Shown: in pieces, positions 1 through 12,506 of the stretch | Numbering within the stretch: position 1 is the first letter of the stretch | Layout of the letters: each line of letters starts with the position of its first letter | Source of the DNA: Rhabditoides inermis | Taxonomy: Eukaryota; Nematoda; Chromadorea; Rhabditida; Rhabditidae | Direction: 5' to 3' | Assembly: GCA_963966185.1 (NCBI GenBank) | Contig: CAWZYM010000045.1 | Location: forward strand, 611,001-675,000 | DNA length: 64,000 nucleotides | Made by a program: the position numbers and the translations under genes | Notes under the pieces: model-generated | What the model saw: the letters and a program-made list of their open reading frames with translations, nothing else | The model's database searches: none | Told to the model about the DNA's origin: nothing

Positions 1-41
<41 letters not shown>

Positions 42-161
42 GATCGGGCGGTTGCGATTCAACTGGTAGGAAAGAGAGGTCTGCACAAGTCACGATTTGG
101 AAGAAGTGAACACCCCTGAGGGCCTCGTGTCTCCTCTCCACGCTCTGTTTCTCTCCCTCCG

Positions 162-206
<45 letters not shown>

Positions 207-3200
207 ACTTCACTCTACGCATCGCGCGTTTTTTGACTGACAACCGGGCAATAATCGAGCCCCTCCCAACGCATATCCAGTCTCTCTCTCTCTCTCTCTC
301 TCTCCCTCTCTCTCCCTCTCTCGCTTCTCCAAAGTGGAGGATATACCATGTATGAACATGTAATTCGTATGCAAATCACAGCACCGGAATGAATGACCCG
401 ACAGTGGCGGCTGCCTCTTTCTTTTTTGAGAGAGCGGTGGCCTATACAGGTGGGTCAATTATGTCCGAACAAAGCGGGAGCAGCAGCAACCGCGAGAGAG
501 AGAGAGAGAGAGAGAGAGAGATTCGGATGGCATATCCCAGATTCGCCTCCAATCCCAGAGTATCAAGTGTTGTGTTTACACGGGTGGCAGGTGAGAAGAG
601 CGCAGAGCATGCTTTTGTTTATATCGAGGAGTCGACTGCGCCACAGGTGCCCCTCGCATCTCCTGTTACGCCAATCTCTCCCTCTCTCCCTCTCTCCCTC
701 TCTCCCTCTCTCTCCCTCTCTCCTTCTCTCCCTATCTCTCTGTCTCCCTCTCTCCCTATCTCTCTCTGTCTTCCAAATAAACGGGGGGATTGTGTATACA
801 CTGCGTGAGGACACCCGCCTCCATCAATCTCAATTCGGGGCACTGGGCAGGTGACAAATCGCCAGAAAAACTCGGGTTTGAAACACACACAACCAGGTGT
901 GAGTGACAATTACACGCGATGTGTCCTCATAGGGGATGGGCGGAAATGAGGTGAAGACAGGTGGCACAAGCACATCCTAATCTCCCCCTCTCTTCTATGG
1001 ATATAAAGGAGAGCCGCCGCTATCACAAGGAAATAAACGGGAGGGGTAATGGGGAACGGCTTGCACCGGTTACCAAGGAACCAACCTCGAGTAGATGACT
1101 CGCGGGTCAGACAACGTCCGGATGAAGTGCGCACAGAACGGAGAAGACGTCGAGTCAGAAGACGTCAACCGTCACGGCTGGCGTGTATGTGAGAAGTGAT
1201 AGTGGTTGGATTGGATTGTGTTTCTTGGCGCGTGCAGCACTTGAATGGAGCCACTTTGCGGCCTTGGCAAGATTGCACCCGGACGAAAGAGATTCCAAGG
1301 GAGGGACGCAGATGCAGACGCGCGCATTTATGCCTCCATTTCACCCCCACACTTCTAGAGAAGTAATCAGAGAAAGGCCGTATAACATCCCATCTCCCAT
1401 CTCAATGAAGACTGTCAGTCTTGTGTTGCCAGTGAGGGAGAGAGAGGGAGAGGGGTTGAGAGACAGATCGGATGGACTCAATTCGCGCGCATCGAATGAT
1501 GATCGAGCGAGTATGGTGTTGAATTATTCAGACTGAGTGTGTGACCTCGTCCGGGGTAATTGAGTGCCACATCACAACCCAGATCAGATTGATCCTCATA
1601 TCCTCTCCCTCCCCCCCTCTCTTTTATCTTTCCCTCAAAGGGACCTGCACAGAAAGAAGATGAGAGGATGAGAGGAGAAACGAATGTTGCCATCAAATGA
1701 AGATAATGGTGTGTGCATCTGTGGAATAGCTGCGAGCATAATTGTGTTGACTCGCCTCATCGCCTCAAGGCATCCCCGGATGCCCCCGGGCAATCGGCCG
1801 GTAATCGGGGGTGAGTGAGAGGAAGGCAGGGCCAGTTCTCTTCCCTCCGCACCCAGTAATCGTCGCTTCCGGTCCCCCTCCCCAACACTCAGATCACCCT
1901 ATTAGCAGCTATCACGGGTATACGGTATACGACTCTCTTTTGAGTTGCCTCACCACCCTATGCCTACACGAAATGTGGACCGGTTCTCGATTGTTCGAAT
2001 ACGGACACACACAGGATTATGAGTTTATGATAGGTACCCAGCCGGGGAGACAACGGGTGAGGGAGAGAGAGAGAGAGAGAGATCTGAGGGAACGGCACGT
2101 CATCTGTGAGGCACCACACCATCTGAGCGGCGTCTACATGGGTAGATGTGAGGCGTTCGCCAATTAGTGACTTGCCGCACGTACCAAAACATTGTTGATT
2201 GTAATTATAGGGCGGAGTAATGAGAGACTGGCAGTAGACACACGAGAGAACAAAGCAACCACTGATTCGAACACCTAATTTGCGTGTGTATGTGTGGTCT
2301 TTTGTGTTACTGTAGGAATCAAGGTCGCAGGCTGGCTACTGTATTTGCTTAGAGTGGACAGTTGGCACCTGCTTGGACGAGGCAGCAACAGGATTATGTT
2401 ACATGGACACATCAACACGTGAATGACAGAAGGCACAAACAAAAGAGGAACGCCAAATAGGGAGAGAGGGTCATGAGAGGACACACCTATAATATGCTGT
2501 AGGCAGGTCGATGACTCAACGACAACGTCGTCTGCACTTCTAGAAGCGAGGCTCGGCGCTCCAGAAGGACCTCGTGTCTCGGATTTCGACGAGAGACAAT
2601 CACTCTAACAGCTTTGCACCGCAGTCCTTCTGTTTGCCATCTTTTCATTACCGGCTGCCTCGAAGCAATAAAAGAGATGAGGGCAGGTGAGAGAGCGTGT
2701 GATAGGGAGAGGTGCAGACGCTAGGGCAGGCTAGAGAGTGTGCGGATGCGAGAGGGCGGCTGTCTCATGCATTATGCTCTTCCTCTCTCCTCATCTCACG
2801 CCTCGCCGACCTATGAATATCCACTCACTCGCATCCCTCGCAACATTCTCCAGACAACTCTATTCCACCGTATGCCCTCAGGGCGTTGTTGTTGTCGCCG
2901 AAGAGGCTACGGTAGCCGCCCTGAGGCAATCGAATCTTCTCCCACCAGACAAGGCAACCCAACAACACACCCTTCCAGCAATGGAATATTCCCTCTCTAG
3001 AGAACGAGTAATTCGACCGGAAACCCCCTTGTTTTGCCTGGATGCAGTCACTTTAGAGGAAAGGCTACAGAAAGAGGGAGGGAGAGAAGTGGGGGTAAAG
3101 GGAGGGAGAGGAGATTGATCAGAGGGTGAATGAAAGGCAGCGGTCCGCCGGAATCACTACAATTACCCGTGACAATAGACTGTTGGCAGTGCATGTTGTG

Positions 3201-4816
3201 ATAGACCGGCCTTGAACCGACACTCAATTAGTAGCCTGCCCGCATTGCAGCGCACATTTCAGGTAGATCAAACCGATTGATCTACCCAGCAGTCTTTCTA
3301 ATTACTGCCTTGAAGACGCTAATCTGTACATTTGCGGCTCTCTTATGTCATAGACAATGCTGCCAGGTAGACAATACAATAGAGAGGCTGGGGGCACTTC
3401 CGGTCCGCCGACCTGATTTACCGTAATCCGCACTGACCCACTGAGATTAGCGAAGCGTGCGCCCTCCCAAAGACACCGCCCAATCTACCTGCTCATCCCC
3501 GCCTCTCACCTGCCTCATCCGCCTAACCTCTCTCGCATCACACGCTCTCTAGCATCTCTGTGTGTCTGTGTCTCTCGTGCCCACCCGGAAACAATCACAT
3601 TCTAATGAGTTACAATTTACAATCAATGGATTGGCTGTTTTGGCGGCGCGGCCGAGGGAGGAACCCAAACAGAAGATTGTGGTCATAGAAAGAAGAGGAG
3701 GGATGGAGAGATACAGTACACCTCAATTTTTCTTGTAAGCTGCCACCATCCATCTTATGAATGTCAAAATGAAAGAGAGACGGAGGGATGGAGAGAGAGA
3801 GAGAGAGGGAGAGAGAGGGAGAGAGAGAGGGAGGAAGGGAGGAAGGGGGAGGAGGAGCGGTGGAGGAGCGATCCGTCTTTTCTTTTGAGAGTCGCCAGGC
3901 GGAGGGCCGCATATGAAAGACCTGCACATCAATAATTCACCGTATTCTAATTGACTGCGTCCCCCGTGGGCCGATGGCAACGATTCGAGGATGGAAGGGA
4001 AGGAACACGAGCAACTGAATGACATAGTGTTAGAGCTAGTTGTAGTTGTTGCGATATTAAAAGGGGAATGTCTCTAAATAACACACAAGAAAAGCGAAAG
4101 ATAGATGATGGGAGACAGGGAGGGAGTTCTTGTGAGAAGCGGGGCTATTAGCGAGTGGGTAGGAGCAGGAGGTGTCAGATTGTAGAAGGAGAAGCGAGGA
4201 GGAGGAGGAGGAGGAGGAGGAGGAGGTGGTGGGGGGGGGGGAGGAGAGGAGAAGCTCGGATTGCATACATACGACAAGACAAGACAAGTCACGGAGCATA
4301 TTCGCAGATGAGGAGACAGGACACTATAATACGTCAAAAGATAACTACAAAATATGGACACTCTTTAACTGTCAAACTCAAACTGAGATCTATCGAGAGT
4401 AAGCTCCAGTAATTGAGACATGGCGGAATGGTTTGATTCGAGTGAATGAGCGAAAGCTAATCGCTCCATATACCCTCACTTTTTCGCCCCAAGCTATACG
4501 AACGGTTAGGCATAATAGAGGAGAGAAAAGGAAAGTGGAGTGAAAACCCAGATCCGGTTGGCAATGGGCTCACAATACGTGTACATTTATCTATAGGAAG
4601 TGAAGGAACTTTCGCACATTACATAATAACCAATAAGAGAAATGTTTCAGATATGGAAATTGAAGAGGGTATGGAGACTCCTTGGGATGCGCTGTCCGTC
4701 GTAAACAGGGGGGAGGGAAGTAGAAACGGCGCTAATTGGGAGGTTTATAGCGATATGGGGAATAGAAGAGGAGTAGGAGTGGTGGTCAAGGATCGCACTT
4801 TGGAAGAAGAGAGAGT

Positions 4817-4856
<40 letters not shown>

Positions 4857-5444
4857 TGCAAGGAGGAGGGAAGGGTCTTGGCTGTCATCTGCAGATCGCA
4901 GAGTGCAGCCGTTCACGGAGTGTCCGTGACATGTTTTGCCAAGAAGAACGTCTACAAGACTGTCACCCACAGAAGGCGGTACGCAGTCTACGCAGCCAAG
5001 ATACACCGCTGATACATAGTCAGATAAAATGAGTGATTTGCAATATGAGCTCGAAACTTAGTTTTTCAAATTACGTGAATGAATGATCATGACATGATAC
5101 TTTGGTTCGGAATGTGGTCTGGGTGTTTGCTCACTGCGAATACTTGGTGTGTCAGTGGTGTATCTCAAGAGACCATTCACACCCCATACAGTATCCACAC
5201 ACCTCAAGAGGCGAGTCGTGTCTCCACAAACGTCAACAATCCATTAACACCACCATATAAGACTTTATTATGTTCCTTTACACTACAACTCGTCCCGAGC
5301 GTAATTAGTTCAACTATTTCAACATCGCGGTTTGCCTCATCAAGTTGAACACTATTTGCAACATCATTTATTACAGTAACAATACGAGTAGCATACAATA
5401 TTATGACAACGTAACGAACATCTCCGGTTGCCCCGGCTGCCTGT
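1..5444. other. Gene-poor stretch with GA/CT microsatellites
   Basis: No open frame here looks like a real protein. The longer ones read through GA/CT arrays (1-39, 167-203, 281-320, 494-522, 674-770, 3790-3830, 4819-4852), a GGA array (4197-4226) or low-complexity DNA. No domain motif was seen on either strand. It probably holds the downstream region of the F-box gene plus intergenic DNA. A gene with very short exons could be missed by eye. Confidence 0.5.
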
Positions 5445-8017
5445 CTAACATCGGCAGTCGCATCCGTGTGCGCACTTGTGCGTGCAGTTGTTGCACTGGC
5501 AGTTGGGGGCGGGCTCCCTTCGCAGACTGCACAGAGACAGTCCACAGTGCCCGCCCCACTCCCCCACACGCAACGACCACACACACAGAGGAGAGTCCAC
5601 GTGCTCGCGACGCAGCGTCACCTGCACAGCACGGTAGGGATGGGGAAAGCGGTCATCACTACCCACCACGCACTCCTCTCCCTTGCTGTTGTTGAGGTGG
5701 ATGTTGGTGCAGAGACACTCTGTGCCCTCTTCCTCCGTGCACACACTCTCCCTATCGATCGACCAGCCCTCGATCATGTGCGGCTTATTCGCCTCAAAAA
5801 ACATGATCAATACATCGGTAATGGAATCAACTGACTCACCGGATCGTCGCTGAGCAGCTCGAAGTTGTAGAGGGAGCGCTCGCCACGCTGCCACTCCTAC
5901 GAGAAACCATCATCCCCTTCCCGCCTATACCCTTCTCTCTCCACCACTCCACCATCCACTGTATTGAACTGTTTCTCCAAATGTACACGGTAATAAACTT
6001 ATTATTATTATTATTATTCCCTCTCTGTCCTCCATTTCTCTCATCCATCTCTCTCCTCCTCCTCCTCTCTCAACTCACCTTGACCATCCTGTTCACCTGT
6101 TGGCTGCAGCTTTCACGGCCCTAGAGAAACGTAATCACTAATAAACAAGCAAACAATCAGACAATGAATCAATCGATACCTGCACATTGGCAATGGAGAA
6201 GAGGTGGAGACAGCGGAGTGCGGGCAGCTTATCCGGGAAGCGGATGCAACTGCCCAGACTGCACTGCAGACAGCGCAGCGACGCACACTACAACAACCAT
6301 ATCATTCAACTGACCAAGGCCTAAAATTGCTAATCTGGACATGCAAATCGATGATCAGAGCAATCAATAATACGCACGGTGCTCTCTCCGAGGAAGTCCT
6401 CCACCTGAGCCGGCAGCATGCGGAAGTCGAGGTTGAGGAAGGTCGCCTTCATCGCCCGGATCATATCGAAGGCAGAGTACATCTGGAAACGATTGCCCCT
6501 TCTCTTCCCCTTTTGCAAGGTACACTGACGATGGAATATGACTGACCGCATTGCACTGGTACCTCCGGTCCTCCAGGTATGCGAAGTCTCCCTCGTCGGG
6601 GTCGTCCCACGGCTGTCTCTGCTCCTCCCGCTCCCGCTCACGAGCAATGTACTCGTCCACCGCCCTACAACACACACTACGTGGAAGAGAGCGACGAGAG
6701 AGATGGAGAGAAGGAGAGAGAGGAGAAGGATGGAAGAGCGCCAGCCAGCCACACCTCTGTATGTCGTCCCTCTGCGCGGCGGCCACTGCTCCCTGGGCGA
6801 CCAGGTTATCCAGGTTCAGCTCCCCCGACGCCAGCTGAGCCATCAGACCCTAGACACGAGTATTGGAAACAACTAAAGTGCTCTATCTATAAACAGTTAG
6901 AGACTGTACAAATATCACTGACAGTTAATAGATAAAATAATTAGAATGTGACTGAGGTGAGCAGGGATACAAACATGTGGCGATTGAAGAGTGAGAGAGG
7001 TGATTGGAAGCAGAGTGGGACGCACATTGAATCGTCCCCTGTGTATGTTGTCTGCCTGCTCGAGCGCTCCGTCGCGGAGCCAGATCTCTGCGAGGTGGAA
7101 GTGCTGCGAGAACAGCGCCCGGTTGCGCGGCTCCATCGAGCGGTACGTAGTGAGGAACGACGACGCCACTGCCGCCGGGTCGCGGCCCTACATCCAAACA
7201 CTCATTCCCAAAACAACTATGCCATCACAACCGTTGACTGAGGAATATATCAAGAGATCGTGTACAGTCCTAGGGAGATTCCCTGTCTGTCTCTGTCTTC
7301 CCTCGCAACTCACAAACTTGATGATGAGACTCATGCCCTGCTTGGGCATGCGTACGAGGTAGAGCATCAGGTGGTAGATGGCGTCGTTCAGCGTCGGCAG
7401 GGACCTGATTAACTAAGACATAAACAACAACACCACCAACAACACGACACCTCCTGGCTTCTCCGATAGGTCCGCATCCGCACACGCGCAGCGGCCATTG
7501 CCGGCCGCACATGCCAAAGGGAGCATCGAACTGATCGCCCTCCCACAGATTCTCGTCCAGAGCCCACGAGTACAACACCTAGAATCGATTATCATATTCC
7601 CACTAACATCAACAACACAGCATATTCAATAAAATAGAAATGTAGTATGCGGACCTCCTCGGTGCCGTCGTTGCGCTCGTGGCAGCCCATGGGGGTGTTG
7701 CTCCACACCAGGCGCTTCTTCGGCACGTTAAGCTCGATGTAGAAGGGAATGCGGAGCTGCACCAGACGCATGCCCACCATGTCCGCTCTGAAACAGTACA
7801 TCATCAGAGGCAACTGTAAACCTGTGAATGTGAAGGCGTGTGGTTTGAAAAAAACCAATGAGAGAGAAAGATAGACTCGCCTGCACTTGTTGCTGGCGTT
7901 GATGTAGCAGAGTATGTCGGAGGGTCGAGAACGGAGAAGGATTTCCTGACGCATCTCGGCCGGCATGTCTGCCCAGCTCATTCCTCCCTCGCCGCCCTCC
8001 GTATCCATATCACTCAT
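5445..8017 (-). CDS. F-box domain protein, multi-exon
   Basis: Probable substrate-recognition subunit of an SCF (Skp1-cullin-F-box) ubiquitin ligase. The first coding exon encodes an F-box-like stretch, W-A-D-M-P-A-E-M-R-Q-E-I-L-L-R-S-R-P-S-D followed by I-L-C-Y-I-N-A-S-N-K-C-R. Later exons (7.80-7.66, 7.58-7.45, 7.41-7.32, 7.19-7.04, 6.85-6.75, 6.66-6.55, 6.49-6.37 kb and on to 5.45 kb) join in phase. They encode an alpha-helical region, an Arg/Glu-rich helix near 6.62-6.65 kb and a Cys-rich C-terminus. The start is the ATG of M-S-D-M-D, about 25 bases after the acceptor cttacag. The first intron uses a GC donor (gcgagt at 7880). The F-box call rests on one motif; the substrate-binding part was not recognised and the exons below 6.3 kb are uncertain. 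Confidence 0.6.
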
Positions 8018-8511
8018 TATCCCTTCCCACGGGGCGTTCCCCTGTAAGCAACCAACAATAGCAACGTACAAACGTACGACATAATACGAACACGATTCTA
8101 CGACATTCATGACCAACAGTTCAGACGCGAATAGTGTTCGAATGGTTTCGCCTATTCACATATATGTCTGAATCAATGTTGTTATGGCCAAGGCTGAGTG
8201 AAAGGGAAAGGGAGAGCGAGAGAAGCGAGTAAGCGGCCGTAGAGTGAGAGATGCAGTGAAATTTAGAGAAGAAAAACAGGCGAGGCGAGATTAACGCGAC
8301 TGGTCATTTACAATCGCAACATACATCGCTCGCTGTTGTGAAACAACAAACTGTAATCTTGTCTTTTGAAGTAACACTTCAAAAGCAAAACAGGAATATT
8401 TCATCACACCCTCCTCATGGCGTCATACATACTAAAAACAGCAACACCAAAGTTTCCAAAAATACGAGTGAACACGCATTATATATTTTTAAACTTTATT
8501 TACATATACCA

Positions 8512-8712
8512 TAAAGGACCGTTTATACTACACAACGCGTCAACTTGACGCACTGCGTCAAGCGTCAAAAAAACAAAGGAAAAGTGATGTCACTTTGACT
8601 CAGCGCGTCAAATTTTGACGCGGGGCGTCAAAATTCTTGACGCGAGGCGTCAACTTTGACGCTTGACGCAGCGCGTCAAGTTGACGCGTTGTGTAGTATA
8701 AACGGTCCTTTA
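8512..8712. mobile_element. MITE-like foldback element with 58-bp terminal inverted repeats
   Basis: The two ends are inverted copies of about 58 bases with one mismatch, starting TAAAGGACCGTTTATACT. The interior is made of many short palindromic GACGC/GCGTC blocks. The outermost TA on each side may be a TA target-site duplication, as with Tc1/mariner-like elements. It has no coding capacity. It lies between the KLHL18 stop codon and the start of the downstream F-box gene. Confidence 0.8.
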
Positions 8713-8789
8713 ATTATATTAAACTATGTACACAGCATTTTGTTTCTGCTCGTCCGTAATGTTTGTTTCTGCTCGTCCGTAATATGCGA

Positions 8790-11700
8790 TTAGGGCAGGA
8801 GATGAGGCGGGAGGGGGACGACGCCCACACCCACTCCTCCCTCGTGGGTGGACATGGACGGCGCGAGATGCCACTGCTGCGTAGCCTCATCGAACATCTC
8901 CATCGAAGACAGATTCGAGATGCCGTCGTACCTCAACACAACATTCATCACGCAATTACCACTGTCACTCACTCTGAAACGCACACTTCATCTGGCTCGG
9001 TAGCAACGACAAAATAGCACATATGGAATCGACAAGACTGTAGACGACTACTCACCCCGCGACGGCGTAGAGCTTGTTGGCATTGGTGACGAGCGAGACG
9101 CGACTCCTCTTGATGAGCATCGGAGTGCACGGCTCCCACTGGCCAGTCAACGGATCGAAACACTCCACCGACGATAGGAACTGAACGAAGAGAGTTTGTG
9201 TACACGCAACACGCAACTCCTCTTGACTCGTTCACCCACCTGCGATCCGTCGTATCCGCCACACACGTAGATCTTTCCCTGGTAGGCAGTCGCGCCGAGA
9301 CGACACCGCTTCGAGAGCATGTGAGGCATGCTGAATCGACATACTCACTCTCCTCGCTCCCCTCCTTCTTTCACCCCTGCTCACTCACCTCACCCACTCC
9401 CCGGTCTCCGGCAAGTAGCGCTCCATCGAATTGAAGATCGACATTCCGTCGTGCCCGCCCATCACTCAAACATGAGTTCATTCCGGTCTGTGTCTTCTCC
9501 CCCTTCCCCTCACCATATATGCACCCATCGAGCACAGCTATGCCGGCCGCGCTCCTTTGTCGCTGCATCGACGGACCCTGCTCCCACGAGTCGCGCTCCG
9601 GGTTGTACACCTACAACAACACACATAACCGACACGTCCATCTCGATCGATATCATGCTCATCTCTCCAAATACATCCTACACCACACCGTACATACCCC
9701 CCCCCCTCCCCTCCCCGCACTCACTTCGACGGTGGCGAGGCTGCTGATGCCATCGTATCCCCCGCACACATACAACCGACCGTTCAGGAACGTCGCGCCC
9801 ATCGCAGAGCGCTTCTTCTGCAGCGGCGCCACCTGCAACGCACAACCCCATCTTCTCTCTCTCTGTCTCTCTGTCTCTCTGTCTCTCTCTCTCTCTCTCC
9901 TTCCCCTCACCATCCTCCACTCGTTCTTGCCATAGTCGAACACCTCCACCACGCACAGTCGATCATGTCCGTTGAAGCCGCCGATAGCGTAGACCTGCAA
10001 CTCCCCTCATAGCTAGCCTCGTTCTCCTCGTTCTCCTCCCTTCCCCCTCTCCTCCTGTCCACCCACCTTCCTCTGTTCCACCGCCACCCCCACCCTGCTC
10101 CTCAATGTTCCCATCGATCGGACGGCAGTCCATCTCATTGTGCACGAGTCGAACATCTCCACAGTCGACAGCGAGTCGCCAGACGAGGTCAGACCGCCTC
10201 AAAGCATGCAATTGCAACACCTGTCATTCATTGCTGAACAAGAAACGAGATATGAGGAAAAAGAGAGGGGAGAGCGATACAGTATGCTACCGTACCTATG
10301 GCGAATATGAGGCCGGGCACGTCAGCGCAGCAGCGCGGACGCGTCTTGAAGCGCGTCATCCGCGCCCGTCTCTCCGGAATCAGGTGGTAGTCCTGCAAAT
10401 CCACATTAAAGACGACAAAAAAATGAAAAGACACTGCAGATCCTCCATGCAAGGCACTACCAACGCTATACCGAGTATCATTCACTGCGCGCCCTCGAAT
10501 GATCCGCGCGTGTCACTGTATTGATTGACGTGGTGTGTGATAAAGCCGCTTGCAAAATGGTCGAAAAAAGATTTTTCGCCAAAAACCAATGGGAAAACGG
10601 CGAAAAAAAATTTCCGACCATCTTGCAAGCGGCTTAAGTCTGTGCGTGTTTCTTTCATTTTGGTGTGGCTTTTACACATAATCCACGCGGCACGACTCAA
10701 AATCAAAACATGCACATTCCAATCCGTATTTCCGCACCCATATCATTACTAGGAGGAGACGCATCAGAATTCAGAACAACACAACGAATGCCCCTTCTGC
10801 GCACGTCCTCGCCCTCACCTTTGCCTCATCGACGAGGTCTCTGCACGCGAGGTCTGCCCGGATCAGCTGGTGAGCAGCCACTTCATCCGCCAGAAACGAC
10901 GGACGGAGAAGCGGAAGTCGGACGCACGACATCACTCTCAAACAAACAGAATCTTAATTTCCCATTCTCAGCTCTATATTGTACAAATTGTTGCAAATTA
11001 TTACTTGCTCCTCCTTACCTGGCTGCGTAGATACTCCTCCTAGGATCTGCCTGAATCCAGCGCATCGCCTGCTCAAACACCTGCTCCTCACTGTCCACAT
11101 ACAAACCGTCGCACTCCAGAATTCCGCACACCTGAGCAATCAATCAATCGATGGTCAATCGATACACTGACCTGTTCCGGTTCGAGCTGCAGGTAGTCGT
11201 CGGTGGCTGCTATGGTGAGGAAGTGTTTTTGTATGAATGCGTCGGCTGCGGCGACGACTGCCGAGCAAGCGAGGGCGGCGCAAAACGAGCGGAGCGGCAG
11301 CGCGTTGCTCAACCACACACCATACACAACTCGCGAGAGTCACAATACACACAACTCGCGAGAGACTACGAGAACTCGGCAGAGTGAGTCACAATAAAAG
11401 GCTTGCAAGTGTGTTACCTGGGATGGATCCTTGCCAGCAGGAAGCGCGCGCACTCCTCCACCACCCACTCCAGCTGCAGAAACGAAGCGCCCATCATCAT
11501 CTCAAACACACATCAGATAGACCGGCCACCAAACAAATCATCCACACCATCGCAAGTATGTTGACCTTCCGCCATCCCCCCTCTCTCCACTCACAGATTG
11601 TACAGTACTTGCCGATATCTTCAATTGTCCGGTATACGCGAAGCTGATCATCAAATCCATCGTATTCGCGTCCATCTCTACAAACAATCGATACCAATCA

Positions 11701-12188
11701 ACACTAATTGATACCAAAATCGATACCAACCACACCCACCGTGAATATCGATCTCGTTGAGCGATGCCTCCAGCATGTCATTAGTGAACATCATGCGAAA
11801 GTACGGGATCGTCGACGCGAGCACAACCTAATCAATCAATCAATCAATCAATCAATCTAACACTCACGCCATGATACACACACGAACAAATGTTCTAACC
11901 TTGTGGGCGCTGAGCCGTCGACCCTCTGTGATCAGCACCACGTCACACAACTGCCCCGATCTGCGCAGTTCGTTCAACTGCACAAACGCCTGCAAGACAT
12001 ACATGAAAACTGGTAAACGTAAACAAGCAACAACTTGTGTGAAGAGCTGATCGGTCCTATCCAGCCTGATCACATCTTCCTCGTCTTCCATGAGCAGGGA
12101 TAGTCGGGACGGTCCGGCTAAAAAAGAAACGATAATGATAGGAGGGATCAAGCACCGTACCTTCCGATCCAACACGTGATGTCATCAT
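8790..12188 (-). CDS. KLHL18: Kelch-like protein 18 (BTB-BACK-Kelch adaptor of cullin-3)
   Basis: Substrate adaptor for a CUL3-RBX1 ubiquitin ligase. Order of parts: a short N-terminal exon; a BTB domain (11.99-11.6 kb; L-C-D-V-V-L-I then S-A-H-K-V); BACK (11.45-10.8 kb; A-D-A-F-I-Q-K-H-F and [11 protein letters not shown]); the linker [13 protein letters not shown] with P-E-R-R; and six Kelch repeats with repeated C-G-G-Y-D-G and Y-A-I-G-G motifs. The protein ends in H-E-G-G-V-G-V-G, as in vertebrate KLHL18. The linker and the run R-P-R-C-C are especially diagnostic against other KLHL proteins. The start ATG at 12188 sits in a strong context (gccacc before ATG) and its exon joins in phase; an internal ATG at 12091 is an alternative. 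A small MITE occupies the intron at 10.40-10.82 kb. Confidence 0.92.
10541..10637. mobile_element. Short hairpin MITE in a KLHL18 intron
   Basis: About 97 bases with inverted ends, AAGCCGCTTGCAA(A/G)ATGGTCG on the left and its complement on the right (one mismatch). An inner stem of TTTTTCGCC against GGCGAAAAA extends the fold. It is noncoding and flanked by TA-containing sequence. It lies inside the intron between the BACK exon and the first Kelch exon. Confidence 0.7.
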
Positions 12189-12506
12189 GGTGGCTGGACA
12201 ACGTACAACTGGTCTGCACGAACCCTCCCGTACGACAAAGCGGACGCCGGCCACCACTCACTCCCCTCTGCGTCTCTCACCCCGCAGCCAACAGAGTCCG
12301 ACCACTAGAGCATACAAAGAGCGCGCGCTCAAAATCGCGAAAAAAGAAAGAAAGATAAGCTCCTGTTCAAAGCCCATTACACATACCATACACATTCACA
12401 ATTGATCAACAGTTTATACCCCAATAGTTAATATAACAAAACTCTAGTAAAACTTTGCAAACAACAGAAACAACCGGGGAAAAGGAAAGTGGTCTGAGAA
12501 GACCGT

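Noticed and set aside
4057..4412. Poly-Pro, poly-Ser and Glu/Arg-rich frames
   Set aside because: They come from a GGA/TCC array and have no other protein character.
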